Of a stretch of 54,889 nucleotides of DNA, positions 26,259-33,576 are shown piece after piece. A program made the position numbers and the translations under genes. Numbering within the stretch: the first letter of the stretch is position 1; every line of letters starts with the position of its first letter. The DNA is from Bacillota bacterium (GTDB lineage Bacteria > Bacillota > Dethiobacteria > DTU022), in contig JAAZLS010000048.1 in NCBI GenBank assembly GCA_012799185.1, positions 1 through 54,889 of the forward strand, written 5' to 3'. The notes below the pieces were generated by a model. The model had not been told where the DNA came from. It was given only the letters and a program-made list of their open reading frames with translations, and ran no database searches.

Positions 26259-27046
26259 CAGCGCCCGGTCTCCCCGACAGCAAAAAGACGAAATGAACGG
26301 CGGTGAACAGGACAGGGCCCATACCGCTCCAGCGCCTCCCGGTGCTCCCGGGTGGCATACCCTTTATGGCGGCTAAACCCGTACCGGGGGTATTGGCGGT
26401 GAAGTCTATCCATTAACCGATCCCGGGTCACCTTGGCTACTACCGAAGCGGCAGCAATGGAGAGCGAGCAGGCATCTCCCCCGATTATTGCCTGCTGGTA
26501 GAGCTCAAGACCCCGCACCGGGTAACCATCCACCAACACGGCCGATGGCAAGCAGGGCAAATTATAAACGGCACCGGCCATGGCCTCCATGGTAGCACCG
26601 TAAATATTGATGCGGTCAATTAATTCTACCGGCCCCACCCCGACCCCGACTCCGAGCGCTACCTGTAATATATTTTCAAACAGCAGCCCCCGCTTCTGGA
26701 CCGTTAACTGTTTAGAATCATTTAAGCCGGCCAAGGGGCTTAACTCCCCCCGGGGTAAGATTACCGCTGCAGCTACTACCGGACCGGCCAGGGGGCCCCT
26801 GCCGGCCTCATCTACCCCGGCCACTAGTTCAAATCCTCGGGCCCATAGGCTACGTTCCCGGCTAGACATGTTATGTAAACGCTCTCTCTCTTCCCGATGC
26901 CTATCTACCCGTCGCCGAAAACTATCCAGTAACTGCCGGGCTCCCCGCCGGCGATCGGCTAATAGCTGTTGCTCCTCCTCCCGGCTCAGCCGTTCCCGCT
27001 TCTGTAGGAACTTCGCCAGCTGCTCCAGAGTCATTTTTCGAAGCAT
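26258..27046 (-). CDS. rnhB: Ribonuclease HII
   Basis: RNase HII removes ribonucleotides and RNA from DNA-RNA hybrids. The first active-site block is VAGVDEAGRGPLAGPV (Asp-Glu near residues 79-80), with an Asp in VLVDGYP and another in GGDACSLSIAAAS. An N-terminal extension of about 70 residues is rich in Arg and Glu, as in B. subtilis RnhB, and probably contacts the substrate. The stop-start overlap TAATG links it to rbgA. Confidence 0.94.
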   Translation of the reverse strand: MLRKMTLEQLAKFLQKRERLSREEEQQLLADRRRGARQLLDSFRRRVDRHREERERLHNMSSRERSLWARGFELVAGVDEAGRGPLAGPVVAAAVILPRGELSPLAGLNDSKQLTVQKRGLLFENILQVALGVGVGVGPVELIDRINIYGATMEAMAGAVYNLPCLPSAVLVDGYPVRGLELYQQAIIGGDACSLSIAAASVVAKVTRDRLMDRLHRQYPRYGFSRHKGYATREHREALERYGPCPVHRRSFRLFAVGETGR

Positions 27047-27897
27047 TATTTATCCTCCATACCCGGGGGATATTCCAGGGATACATTCCCTAAATTGCCG
27101 TTCTGAAAATCCCGCAGCACCGTCTCCGCCGCCCGCTGTAAATCAATCTTCCCCCCCGGTAGTAGACAACCTTGCACTCGGCCAATCTCTTCCAGTTGCA
27201 AATCCGGATCACCGCTACTACCCAGCCCCGGGTAGCGTTTTGCCAACAGTCCCGCCCTTCCTGTCTCCCGATAAAATCCAAGTAACCATCCAGCTGTACT
27301 GATCGCCTCTATAGCAGCAGAGGGAAGCGATCCGATCGCCACTAGGAGGGGGATCACCTCCCCGGACAAACGAGGATAAAGAACACCGGGTGTATCCAAC
27401 AGTTCTACCCCCGGTAGCAGCCTTATCCACTGTCGGCCGCGGGTAATCCCCGGGCGATTCCCAGAACGGGCCGCCCGCTGTCTTACCAAGTAATTGATAA
27501 GGCTTGATTTCCCCACGTTGGGGATCCCTACCACCATAATCCTTAAACTACGCCGGCCATGGGCAGGAGAGAGGCCGGCGCGACAATCCTGTAAATATTT
27601 AAAGAGCACCCGCCGCCGATGAGGCTGGTGGATGCTAAATGTCATAGCCGAATATCCCTTGTCTTTGAAATAATTTACCCAACGGGAGGTTACACGGGGT
27701 TCACTCCGGTCTGCTTTATGGAGTAAAATTAACCTTTGCTTACCGGCTGTTAATCGGCCAATCCGAGGGTTTTGGCTGGCCGAAGGGGCACGGGCATCTA
27801 AAAGCTCCACCACCAGGTCGATCGCCGCTAGGTCCTGCCTGAGTTCCCGGGCGGCCCTTCCCTCGCTGCCGGAAAACCTTTTTTTATCCACGAACAT
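27046..27897 (-). CDS. rbgA: RbgA/YlqF, ribosome biogenesis GTPase (50S maturation)
   Basis: This 283-residue circularly permuted GTPase promotes late 50S assembly. Motif order is permuted: G4 (LLHKAD, residues 58-63) precedes G1 (GIPNVGKSS, about 124-132), then the G2 Thr of RPGITRG and G3 DTPG. G4 normally reads NKxD; here the Asn is His60, which could change guanine recognition. The basic C-terminal region fits rRNA binding. It overlaps lepB by 14 bases. Confidence 0.92.
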   Translation of the reverse strand: MFVDKKRFSGSEGRAARELRQDLAAIDLVVELLDARAPSASQNPRIGRLTAGKQRLILLHKADRSEPRVTSRWVNYFKDKGYSAMTFSIHQPHRRRVLFKYLQDCRAGLSPAHGRRSLRIMVVGIPNVGKSSLINYLVRQRAARSGNRPGITRGRQWIRLLPGVELLDTPGVLYPRLSGEVIPLLVAIGSLPSAAIEAISTAGWLLGFYRETGRAGLLAKRYPGLGSSGDPDLQLEEIGRVQGCLLPGGKIDLQRAAETVLRDFQNGNLGNVSLEYPPGMEDK

Positions 27898-28426
27898 TCT
27901 CCTGGCTTACTGCCGGCACTTCCTTTAGCAAGCGGAGCCCCCGGGGAGGCCAAAAGACAAATAAAGCTTTGCCTTTGACCTTATCGATAGAGATACAACC
28001 GACATTTGAATCCCGGCTGTCCATACTGTTATTCCGGTTATCTCCCAATAAAAAAACAGAACTGGAAGGAACCACTACCGGTCCAAATTCCATGCAATCC
28101 TCTTCCAAAAGGTAAGGCTCTTCCAGGGGGCAATCATTGACAAGGACTACCCCTTCACAGATTTCGATCCGGTCTCCACTTACCCCGATTACCCGCTTGA
28201 TAAAATCGCGGCGGGGCGAATAACTAAATACCACGATATCCCCCGGTTGGGGCTCGGTTATCCGATAAATTAGTTTATTAACCACCAGCCGTTCATGATT
28301 GTCCAGGGTGGGGTACATAGAGGCGCCCTCAACTACAAATACCTCAAATAAAAATAGCCGGATAAGCATCGCCAGCACCACGGCAATAGCGATTGAACGC
28401 ACCCACTCCCAGGTTTCTTTGCTCAT
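27884..28426 (-). CDS. lepB: Signal peptidase I
   Basis: This membrane-anchored Ser/Lys protease cleaves signal peptides on the outer face of the membrane. With the ATG start (180 residues), one N-terminal membrane segment (about 9-31) is followed by the nucleophile in EGASMYPT (Ser36) and the general base in DFIKRVIG (Lys77), then the LGDNRNNSMDSR box. A TTG two codons earlier is possible. In this genome it sits between rplS and rbgA, as in many Clostridia. Confidence 0.93.
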   Translation of the reverse strand: MSKETWEWVRSIAIAVVLAMLIRLFLFEVFVVEGASMYPTLDNHERLVVNKLIYRITEPQPGDIVVFSYSPRRDFIKRVIGVSGDRIEICEGVVLVNDCPLEEPYLLEEDCMEFGPVVVPSSSVFLLGDNRNNSMDSRDSNVGCISIDKVKGKALFVFWPPRGLRLLKEVPAVSQENVRG

Positions 28427-28444
28427 TTTCAATTGTCACCACCG

Positions 28445-28789
28445 CTACTGGCGTAATTCCCGAATTCGGGCGGCCCTCCCTGAACGCTTCCGTAGGTAGT
28501 ACAGCTTAGCCCGCCGAACCTTTCCTTTCTTGATCACCTCGATCTTGGTGAGCACCGGTGAATGTAGTGGGAAAGTTCGCTCTACCCCTATTCCGTAGGT
28601 TACCCGTCGGACAGTAAAGGTTTCCCGCAGGCCGCTTCCTTTGCGCTTAATTACGACCCCCTCGTAAAGCTGGGTCCTCTCCCTGGCGCCCTCCACTACC
28701 CGAACATGAACCCTCACCGTATCTCCCGCTGCAAAGGGAGGAATATCCTTCTTCAGGTATCGCCTCTCAATTTCTTTTAATAGATCCAT
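28445..28789 (-). CDS. rplS: Ribosomal protein bL19
   Basis: At 114 residues this is of normal L19 length, with [19 protein letters not shown] at the start, then [21 protein letters not shown] and the C-terminus RAAKLYYLR-like ([15 protein letters not shown]). The internal ATG is preferred over the upstream open frame because it gives the family N-terminus, and GGAGG lies 11 bases before it. It follows trmD. Confidence 0.97.
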   Translation of the reverse strand: MDLLKEIERRYLKKDIPPFAAGDTVRVHVRVVEGARERTQLYEGVVIKRKGSGLRETFTVRRVTYGIGVERTFPLHSPVLTKIEVIKKGKVRRAKLYYLRKRSGRAARIRELRQ

Positions 28790-28828
28790 TCTCGCCAGAC
28801 CCTCCTCATTGTATGCTATCAGTATATC

Positions 28829-28846
28829 ATTCTTCCCACGAAGAAT
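28829..28846 (-). promoter_or_regulatory. Hairpin in the trmD-rplS gap
   Basis: A perfect 7-bp stem (ATTCTTC/GAAGAAT, loop of four bases) starts at the last base of the trmD stop. It has no T-run, so it could be a processing or autoregulatory leader element for L19. Confidence 0.35.
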
Positions 28847-29613
28847 CATTGATCATTTAACGAATCTAACGAATCCAAATAACGCTGGTCTGCCGGTGAA
28901 AGCTCGGCTTTCTTTAACAGATCCGGGCGTCTTTTACGGGTTCTCTCCAGCTGCTGCTGCCGCCGCCAGAGGGCAATTCGCCCATGATCCCCCGATAGGA
29001 GCACAGAAGGAACCCGCATCCCCCGATATTCTGGCGGACGGGTATAGTGGGGATACTCTAAAAGTTGGGCAGCATAGGATTCCTCGACTAGAGTCTCCTC
29101 TTCCAAGAATCCCGGAACCAGGCGCACTACGGCATCGGTAAGAACTAGTGCCGGGATCTCTCCCCCGGTAAGAACATAGTCGCCAATCGATATTTCATCA
29201 TCAACCAACCCCGTTCTAACCCTTTCATCAACCCCCTCGTAGCGACCGCATAGCAATATCAAGTGATTTTCCTGCGCCAATTCTCGGGCTAGTTCCTGGT
29301 TAAACTGCCTTCCCTGGGGTGTAAGCAGTATAACCCGGGGTCGGGTATGACCACTGCGATTCCGCAGATTTTCCACCGCTTTAAACAGTGGTTCGGGCTT
29401 AAAAATCATGCCCCGGCCGCCTCCGTAAGGTTCGTCGTCAACCTGGCGGTGCCTCCCCTCGGCAAAGAGGCGTAGGTCGATTGCCTCTACCTGCACCAGT
29501 TTTTGCTCAACAGCCCTTTTTATCATGCTTTCACCCAACGGACCGTCAAACATCCTCGGAAAAATAGTGACCAGCTCTATTTTTAGGCGCGGTGCCAATG
29601 CGTACTCCCCCAT
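28846..29613 (-). CDS. trmD: tRNA (guanine37-N1)-methyltransferase
   Basis: TrmD methylates G37 of tRNAs reading CNN codons, preventing frameshifts, using SAM. The trefoil-knot fold signatures are visible: [38 protein letters not shown] and [11 protein letters not shown], and 255 residues is typical. The first ATG is given; a TTG five codons later has a better-spaced GGGGGAG and may be the true start. It lies three bases after rimM. Confidence 0.96.
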   Translation of the reverse strand: MGEYALAPRLKIELVTIFPRMFDGPLGESMIKRAVEQKLVQVEAIDLRLFAEGRHRQVDDEPYGGGRGMIFKPEPLFKAVENLRNRSGHTRPRVILLTPQGRQFNQELARELAQENHLILLCGRYEGVDERVRTGLVDDEISIGDYVLTGGEIPALVLTDAVVRLVPGFLEEETLVEESYAAQLLEYPHYTRPPEYRGMRVPSVLLSGDHGRIALWRRQQQLERTRKRRPDLLKKAELSPADQRYLDSLDSLNDQ

Positions 29614-29616
29614 TGT

Positions 29617-30165
29617 CTAAAGATCCTCCAGCCCCTCCGGGATCTTAACCAACATGATCCCCCGCTCCAGGTCAATTTTTTTGACAAACTCCTTGACTGC
29701 CGGTAGCAAGAGCTCCTTACCCCCATCCCCCAAGATCACATACAGATCATGAGCTGGAACCGGGCGTACCTCCACCACTTTACCCCGGGGCTTCCCGGAG
29801 CAGTATACTTCCAGCCCGATGATCTGATCATAGTAGTAGCTCCCGGCGGGTAGGGGAAGACGATCCTCCGCCGATATATAGAGCAGTAAGCCTTTTAATT
29901 TCTGGGCTTCTTCCCGCGATTTAACCTGTTCAAACCTGATCAGCCAAAAACGCCCGTAAGCAGAAACCTCGGATACGGAGATCGATGCCTGGCAATCCAG
30001 CAGGGGGGGGCTACCGGGATTCCCAAGATATACCTTGACCCCTGTTAGCTGCGGGTAGCGCTCCCGGAAATCAGAATAAGGTTCTACCTTCACCGCCCCG
30101 GTAACACCGTGAGGGGATACTATTCTCCCGACGGCAACATCCGCCGCCGCCCCGCTATCAGCCAC
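29617..30165 (-). CDS. rimM: RimM, 16S rRNA processing factor
   Basis: RimM helps 30S head assembly by binding uS19. The 182-residue protein has VGRIVSPHGVTGAVKVEPYSD at its start, the PRC-barrel domain after about residue 95 (YYDQIIGLEV), and a C-terminal LLLPAVKEFVKKIDLERG motif. The start is GTG with a G-rich site. Its position between khpA and trmD is canonical. Confidence 0.94.
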   Translation of the reverse strand: MADSGAAADVAVGRIVSPHGVTGAVKVEPYSDFRERYPQLTGVKVYLGNPGSPPLLDCQASISVSEVSAYGRFWLIRFEQVKSREEAQKLKGLLLYISAEDRLPLPAGSYYYDQIIGLEVYCSGKPRGKVVEVRPVPAHDLYVILGDGGKELLLPAVKEFVKKIDLERGIMLVKIPEGLEDL

Positions 30166-30181
30166 CAGGTTACAGCCCCCC

Positions 30182-30412
30182 CTACTGGATAATCTCCACC
30201 ATTACTCGCTTATTATCCTTTAAAGCCGCTGCACCGACAACGGTACGTATGGCCTTGGCGATCCTACCTCGTTTACCGATTACCTTCCCCATATCATCCG
30301 GTGCCACCCGGATCTCTAGGATAACTGAACGTTCACCTTCCACTTGCTGGACATCTACCTGATCGGGGTAATCCACCAGCGCCCTGGCAATGTGCTCCAC
30401 CAGCTGTTTCAT
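30182..30412 (-). CDS. khpA: KhpA (YlqC), KH-domain RNA-binding protein
   Basis: This 76-residue single KH domain has the GxxG loop in VIGKRGRIAKAIRT. In Gram-positives KhpA pairs with KhpB (Jag) in a global RNA-binding complex that affects cell elongation and division. It sits in the usual place between rpsP and rimM. Confidence 0.94.
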   Translation of the reverse strand: MKQLVEHIARALVDYPDQVDVQQVEGERSVILEIRVAPDDMGKVIGKRGRIAKAIRTVVGAAALKDNKRVMVEIIQ

Positions 30413-30442
30413 CTTATTCCTCCCCTATCAGCGCCATTCTCT

Positions 30443-30694
30443 TTAGAGACCTGCTTTTGAAAACAGTTCTTTAACCGTGCTGGAAGGACGGGCCCCCCTG
30501 GACAACCAGAGCTGAGCCTTTTCGGCATTAACCTCAAAAGTAGTGGGATTCGTAGTCGGATTATAATAACCGATCTCTTCGATAAACCTTCCATCCCGAG
30601 GAAAGCGGGAGTCGGCGACTACGATCCGATAGAACGGTTGTTTTTTCGCTCCCATTCTCTTTAATCTAATTCGTACTGCCATTTTACTGTTCAC
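30443..30694 (-). CDS. rpsP: Ribosomal protein bS16
   Basis: This 83-residue protein has the complete S16 pattern: [34 protein letters not shown] and the C-terminal [12 protein letters not shown]. It follows ffh with a gap of about 60 bases. Confidence 0.97.
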   Translation of the reverse strand: MNSKMAVRIRLKRMGAKKQPFYRIVVADSRFPRDGRFIEEIGYYNPTTNPTTFEVNAEKAQLWLSRGARPSSTVKELFSKAGL

Positions 30695-30755
30695 CTCGCA
30701 TTCTATTAATCCTGGTTCTTATGGTCTAGAATTGACCCCTGTTAAAACGCCTCTC

Positions 30756-32108
30756 CTATCTAAAGGGAAAACCCTTGCCCCTTTTCCCCTTCTTAAGGCG
30801 CTTAAACTGGGGCCTTTTCCCCATACCGCCAATCTGTTTAAACATTCTTTGCATTTGACTAAACTGCTGCAACAACCGGTTTACATCTTGAATTTTTGTG
30901 CCGCTACCGGCAGCGATCCGCCGGCGGCGACTGCTATTAATAATTGAGGGATCCCGGCGTTCAACCCGGGTCATGGAGCTAATAATAGCCTCTACTCGCC
31001 CCAATTGCCCCTCATCGACCGGCAACTGTTTCATCCCCTTGGGAAGGCCTGCTCCGGGGAGCATATCGACTAGGTCCTGGAGCGGCCCCATCCTTCGCAG
31101 CTGTTCCAACTGTTCGCGAAAATCATCAAAGGTAAACTGGCTGCGGCGCAGCTTCTGTTCCAGTTGGCGGGCCTTCTCCAGATCAAGTTCCGCCCCGGCC
31201 TTCTCAATCAACGTAAGCATGTCGCCCATTCCCAAGATTCGCGAGGCCATCCGCTCCGGATAAAAAGGCTCCAGGGCATCCACCTTCTCGCCGACACCGA
31301 CAAATTTCAATGGACAACCGGTAACCGCCCTTACCGAGAGCGCCGCACCGCCCCGGGCATCCCCGTCAAGCTTGGTTAAAATTACCCCGGTTAACCCAAT
31401 CTGTCGATTAAATTCAACGGAGGTATTCACCGCATCTTGGCCGGTCATGGCATCTATTACTAATAGGACCTCCTCCGGGTTCAATGAACCTTTAATCTCC
31501 TGGAGTTCGGCCATCATTTCTTGATCCAGGTGCAATCTCCCGGCCGTATCAAAGATAACCGGATCATATCCCTCCCGCTCGGCCAACCGGCAAGCCCCGG
31601 TACAGATCTCTACCGGGCGGGCCCCGGGCTGGTCATAACAGGTTAACCCGGCTGACTCCGAGAGCACCCGGAGTTGCTCTACCGCCCCGGGACGGTAGGT
31701 GTCGGCGGCCGCTAGTAGCGGACGGCGCCCCTGCCTGCGCAGATAGTTGGCTAGTTTTACCGCGGTGGTGGTCTTACCAGATCCCTGCAGCCCCACCAGC
31801 ATGATCGCCGGAAGGGAGGAGGATAGAGAGAGGCGGCTCTGCTTTTCACCCAACAACCCGGTCAGTTCTTGGTGGACGATCTTTACTACCTGCTGACCAG
31901 GGGTTAAACTTTTTAGAACTTCTTCCCCCACCGAACGTTCCCGAACGGAGGCAATAAAATCCTTGACTACCCGAAAATTTACATCAGCTTCCAGCAGGGC
32001 CAGGCGAATTTCCCGCATGGCCACATCAACATCCTTTTCACTAAGCCGGCCCTTGCCTCTTAACTGGCGTAATATATTTTGTAGTTTCTCTGACAGGTTG
32101 CCAAGCAC
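30756..32108 (-). CDS. ffh: Ffh, SRP54 GTPase of the signal recognition particle
   Basis: With 4.5S RNA, Ffh targets nascent membrane proteins to FtsY. The N domain is followed by the GTPase (GLQGSGKTTTA, DTAGRLHLD, TKLDGDARGGA) and a methionine-rich C-terminal M domain with the RRMGPLQDL and RIAAGSGT helices that bind RNA. The C-terminus is very basic. The length of 450 is normal. Confidence 0.97.
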   Translation of the reverse strand: MLGNLSEKLQNILRQLRGKGRLSEKDVDVAMREIRLALLEADVNFRVVKDFIASVRERSVGEEVLKSLTPGQQVVKIVHQELTGLLGEKQSRLSLSSSLPAIMLVGLQGSGKTTTAVKLANYLRRQGRRPLLAAADTYRPGAVEQLRVLSESAGLTCYDQPGARPVEICTGACRLAEREGYDPVIFDTAGRLHLDQEMMAELQEIKGSLNPEEVLLVIDAMTGQDAVNTSVEFNRQIGLTGVILTKLDGDARGGAALSVRAVTGCPLKFVGVGEKVDALEPFYPERMASRILGMGDMLTLIEKAGAELDLEKARQLEQKLRRSQFTFDDFREQLEQLRRMGPLQDLVDMLPGAGLPKGMKQLPVDEGQLGRVEAIISSMTRVERRDPSIINSSRRRRIAAGSGTKIQDVNRLLQQFSQMQRMFKQIGGMGKRPQFKRLKKGKRGKGFPFR

Positions 32109-32128
32109 TGGTCTTCCACCTTTAATCG

Positions 32129-32476
32129 TTACTGCTCATTATAATCTAATAGTTCCTGAACAATTTCTTTTAAATATTCCTGTTCTTCTGTTCCCAGGCT
32201 CTTGCCATTTAATATCCGCTCCGCCTCTCCAAGATGTTGCCGCAAGTGTTTAAATTGACTGTAAATACTCAACCTTTCCTCTAGCCTTTCCAGGGCCCCA
32301 ACGGCCCGCCGAATCAAATCATAGACCGCCTGCCGGCTGATCCTAAATTTTAAAGCGATCTCGCTTAAAGTAAGATCATTGATAAAATATAGCTGTAGCG
32401 CATTTTTTTGGCGGGAAGTAAGCAGGCTTCCATAAATATCAAGCAAGTAGTTGACCCGGTTCAACTTTTTCAGCAT
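32129..32476 (-). CDS. ylxM: YlxM, SRP-associated helix-turn-helix protein
   Basis: This 115-residue protein of the UPF0122 family binds the SRP machinery in streptococci. The sigma-4-like helix-turn-helix lies at DLTLSEIALKFRISRQAVYD. It precedes ffh by 20 bases and is the first gene after the operon promoter. Confidence 0.93.
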   Translation of the reverse strand: MLKKLNRVNYLLDIYGSLLTSRQKNALQLYFINDLTLSEIALKFRISRQAVYDLIRRAVGALERLEERLSIYSQFKHLRQHLGEAERILNGKSLGTEEQEYLKEIVQELLDYNEQ

Positions 32477-32488
32477 TAACTATCCCCT

Positions 32489-32508
32489 GTAAAGTTTTAA
32501 ACCTTTAC
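32489..32508. promoter_or_regulatory. Inverted repeat in the ylxM-ffh leader
   Basis: GTAAAG and CTTTAC face each other across eight AT-rich bases (GTAAAGTTTTAAACCTTTAC) just after the predicted transcription start of the ylxM-ffh operon. It could be an operator or a weak RNA hairpin. Confidence 0.35.
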
Positions 32509-32515
32509 AATCTAT

Positions 32516-32544
32516 AGTGTACCAAAGATGGCAGCTTTATGCAA
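32516..32544 (-). promoter_or_regulatory. Sigma-A promoter of the ylxM-ffh operon
   Basis: TTGCAT and TACACT are exactly 17 bases apart about 40 bases before the ylxM start. A run of eleven tightly spaced genes follows. Confidence 0.7.
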
Positions 32545-32582
32545 GCTAAACCCACCCTAATTCCCCCCGTAAATGAGGGGCT

Positions 32583-32598
32583 TGTGATTTTAGTCACA
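32583..32598. promoter_or_regulatory. Perfect CRP/FNR-family consensus palindrome
   Basis: TGTGATTTTAGTCACA matches TGTGA-N6-TCACA exactly. It lies between ftsY and the ylxM promoter, with its centre about 80 bases upstream of the predicted start, a distance used by class I activators. A regulator is not encoded in the window, so it may be coincidental. Confidence 0.45.
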
Positions 32599-32654
32599 TC
32601 TAGCGACAGCGAACCCGGGGCCGGAAAAAATTAGCACCTATCACCTGCAAACGC

Positions 32655-33554
32655 CTACTCTAACAGGGCCCGGGCGAATTCGCCCGCCCGGAAAGGAGCT
32701 AGATCATCAATCCCTTCACCGATCCCCAGGTAACAGACCGGTATACCGAGGGCCTTCTGTATCGCAACAACGATTCCTCCCCGAGCAGTCCCGTCCAGCT
32801 TGGTCACTACCAGCCCGTCAACCGGTACCGACTGGTTAAAAAGGCGGGCCTGAGCCAGCCCGTTCTGGCCGGTAGTGGCATCGACTACCAACCAAACCAG
32901 GTGGGGCTGCCCCTCCAGGGAGCGATTAACTACCCGCTGGATTTTCTCCAACTCCTGCATCAGGTTGGCCCGGGTATGGAGCCGGCCGGCCGTATCGCCG
33001 ATTACTACCTGGGCCCGGCGGGCCCGGGCTGCATTGAGAGCGTCAAAAAAGACTGCCGCCGGATCGGACCCCGGTTGCTGTTTAATAATATCCGCCCCCG
33101 CCCGTTCAGCCCAGATCTGTAACTGATCGATTGCCGCCGCGCGAAAAGTATCCCCCGCTACCAGGAGCACTTTTTTCTCCTGTTGCCGATAGATCCAGGC
33201 CAGCTTGGCAGCGGTAGTCGTCTTTCCCGAACCATTAACGCCCACCAGAAGAATAACCAGGGGCTCGGTCTCCAGGTTTAAAACGGGGGTCTCCAGTAGC
33301 TCCGTTATCTGCGATACTAGAAGCCCCTTCACCGCCTCTTTTTCCTTAAGCCTCTCCTGCCGGGCCCGATCCTGCAACGCCTCCACCAGCTCCGAAGCGG
33401 TAACAGCTCCCACATCACCCAGGATTAGAGCCTCCTCCAGCTGCTCAAAGAATTCCGGGGTAATCTCCCCGGGAGTAAACAACTGTCCCAACCGGCGGGT
33501 AAATTCCTGCCTGCTTTTCGTTAATCCAGTCTTAAACCGCTGTAATAGATTCAT
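32655..33554 (-). CDS. ftsY: FtsY, SRP receptor GTPase
   Basis: FtsY docks the SRP-ribosome complex at the membrane. The N domain (FKTGLTKSRQEF...) is followed by the GTPase with GVNGSGKTTTAAKLA, DTAGRLHTRANLM and TKLDGTARGGI. The chosen ATG gives 299 residues and has AAGGA upstream; a longer frame would run into smc. There is no long acidic A domain, as is usual in Firmicutes. Confidence 0.96.
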   Translation of the reverse strand: MNLLQRFKTGLTKSRQEFTRRLGQLFTPGEITPEFFEQLEEALILGDVGAVTASELVEALQDRARQERLKEKEAVKGLLVSQITELLETPVLNLETEPLVILLVGVNGSGKTTTAAKLAWIYRQQEKKVLLVAGDTFRAAAIDQLQIWAERAGADIIKQQPGSDPAAVFFDALNAARARRAQVVIGDTAGRLHTRANLMQELEKIQRVVNRSLEGQPHLVWLVVDATTGQNGLAQARLFNQSVPVDGLVVTKLDGTARGGIVVAIQKALGIPVCYLGIGEGIDDLAPFRAGEFARALLE

Positions 33555-33576
33555 GGTATTCCTTCTCCCTTTTCTC

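Noticed and set aside
26607-27302. Long plus-strand open frame of 231 codons opposite rnhB and rbgA
   Set aside because: It is very rich in Ser, Arg and Pro, has no ribosome-binding site and lies fully over two well-supported genes; a shadow frame.
32565-32580. CCCCG/CGGGG hairpin after ftsY as a terminator
   Set aside because: The stem is short and no T-run follows on either strand, so I do not call it.
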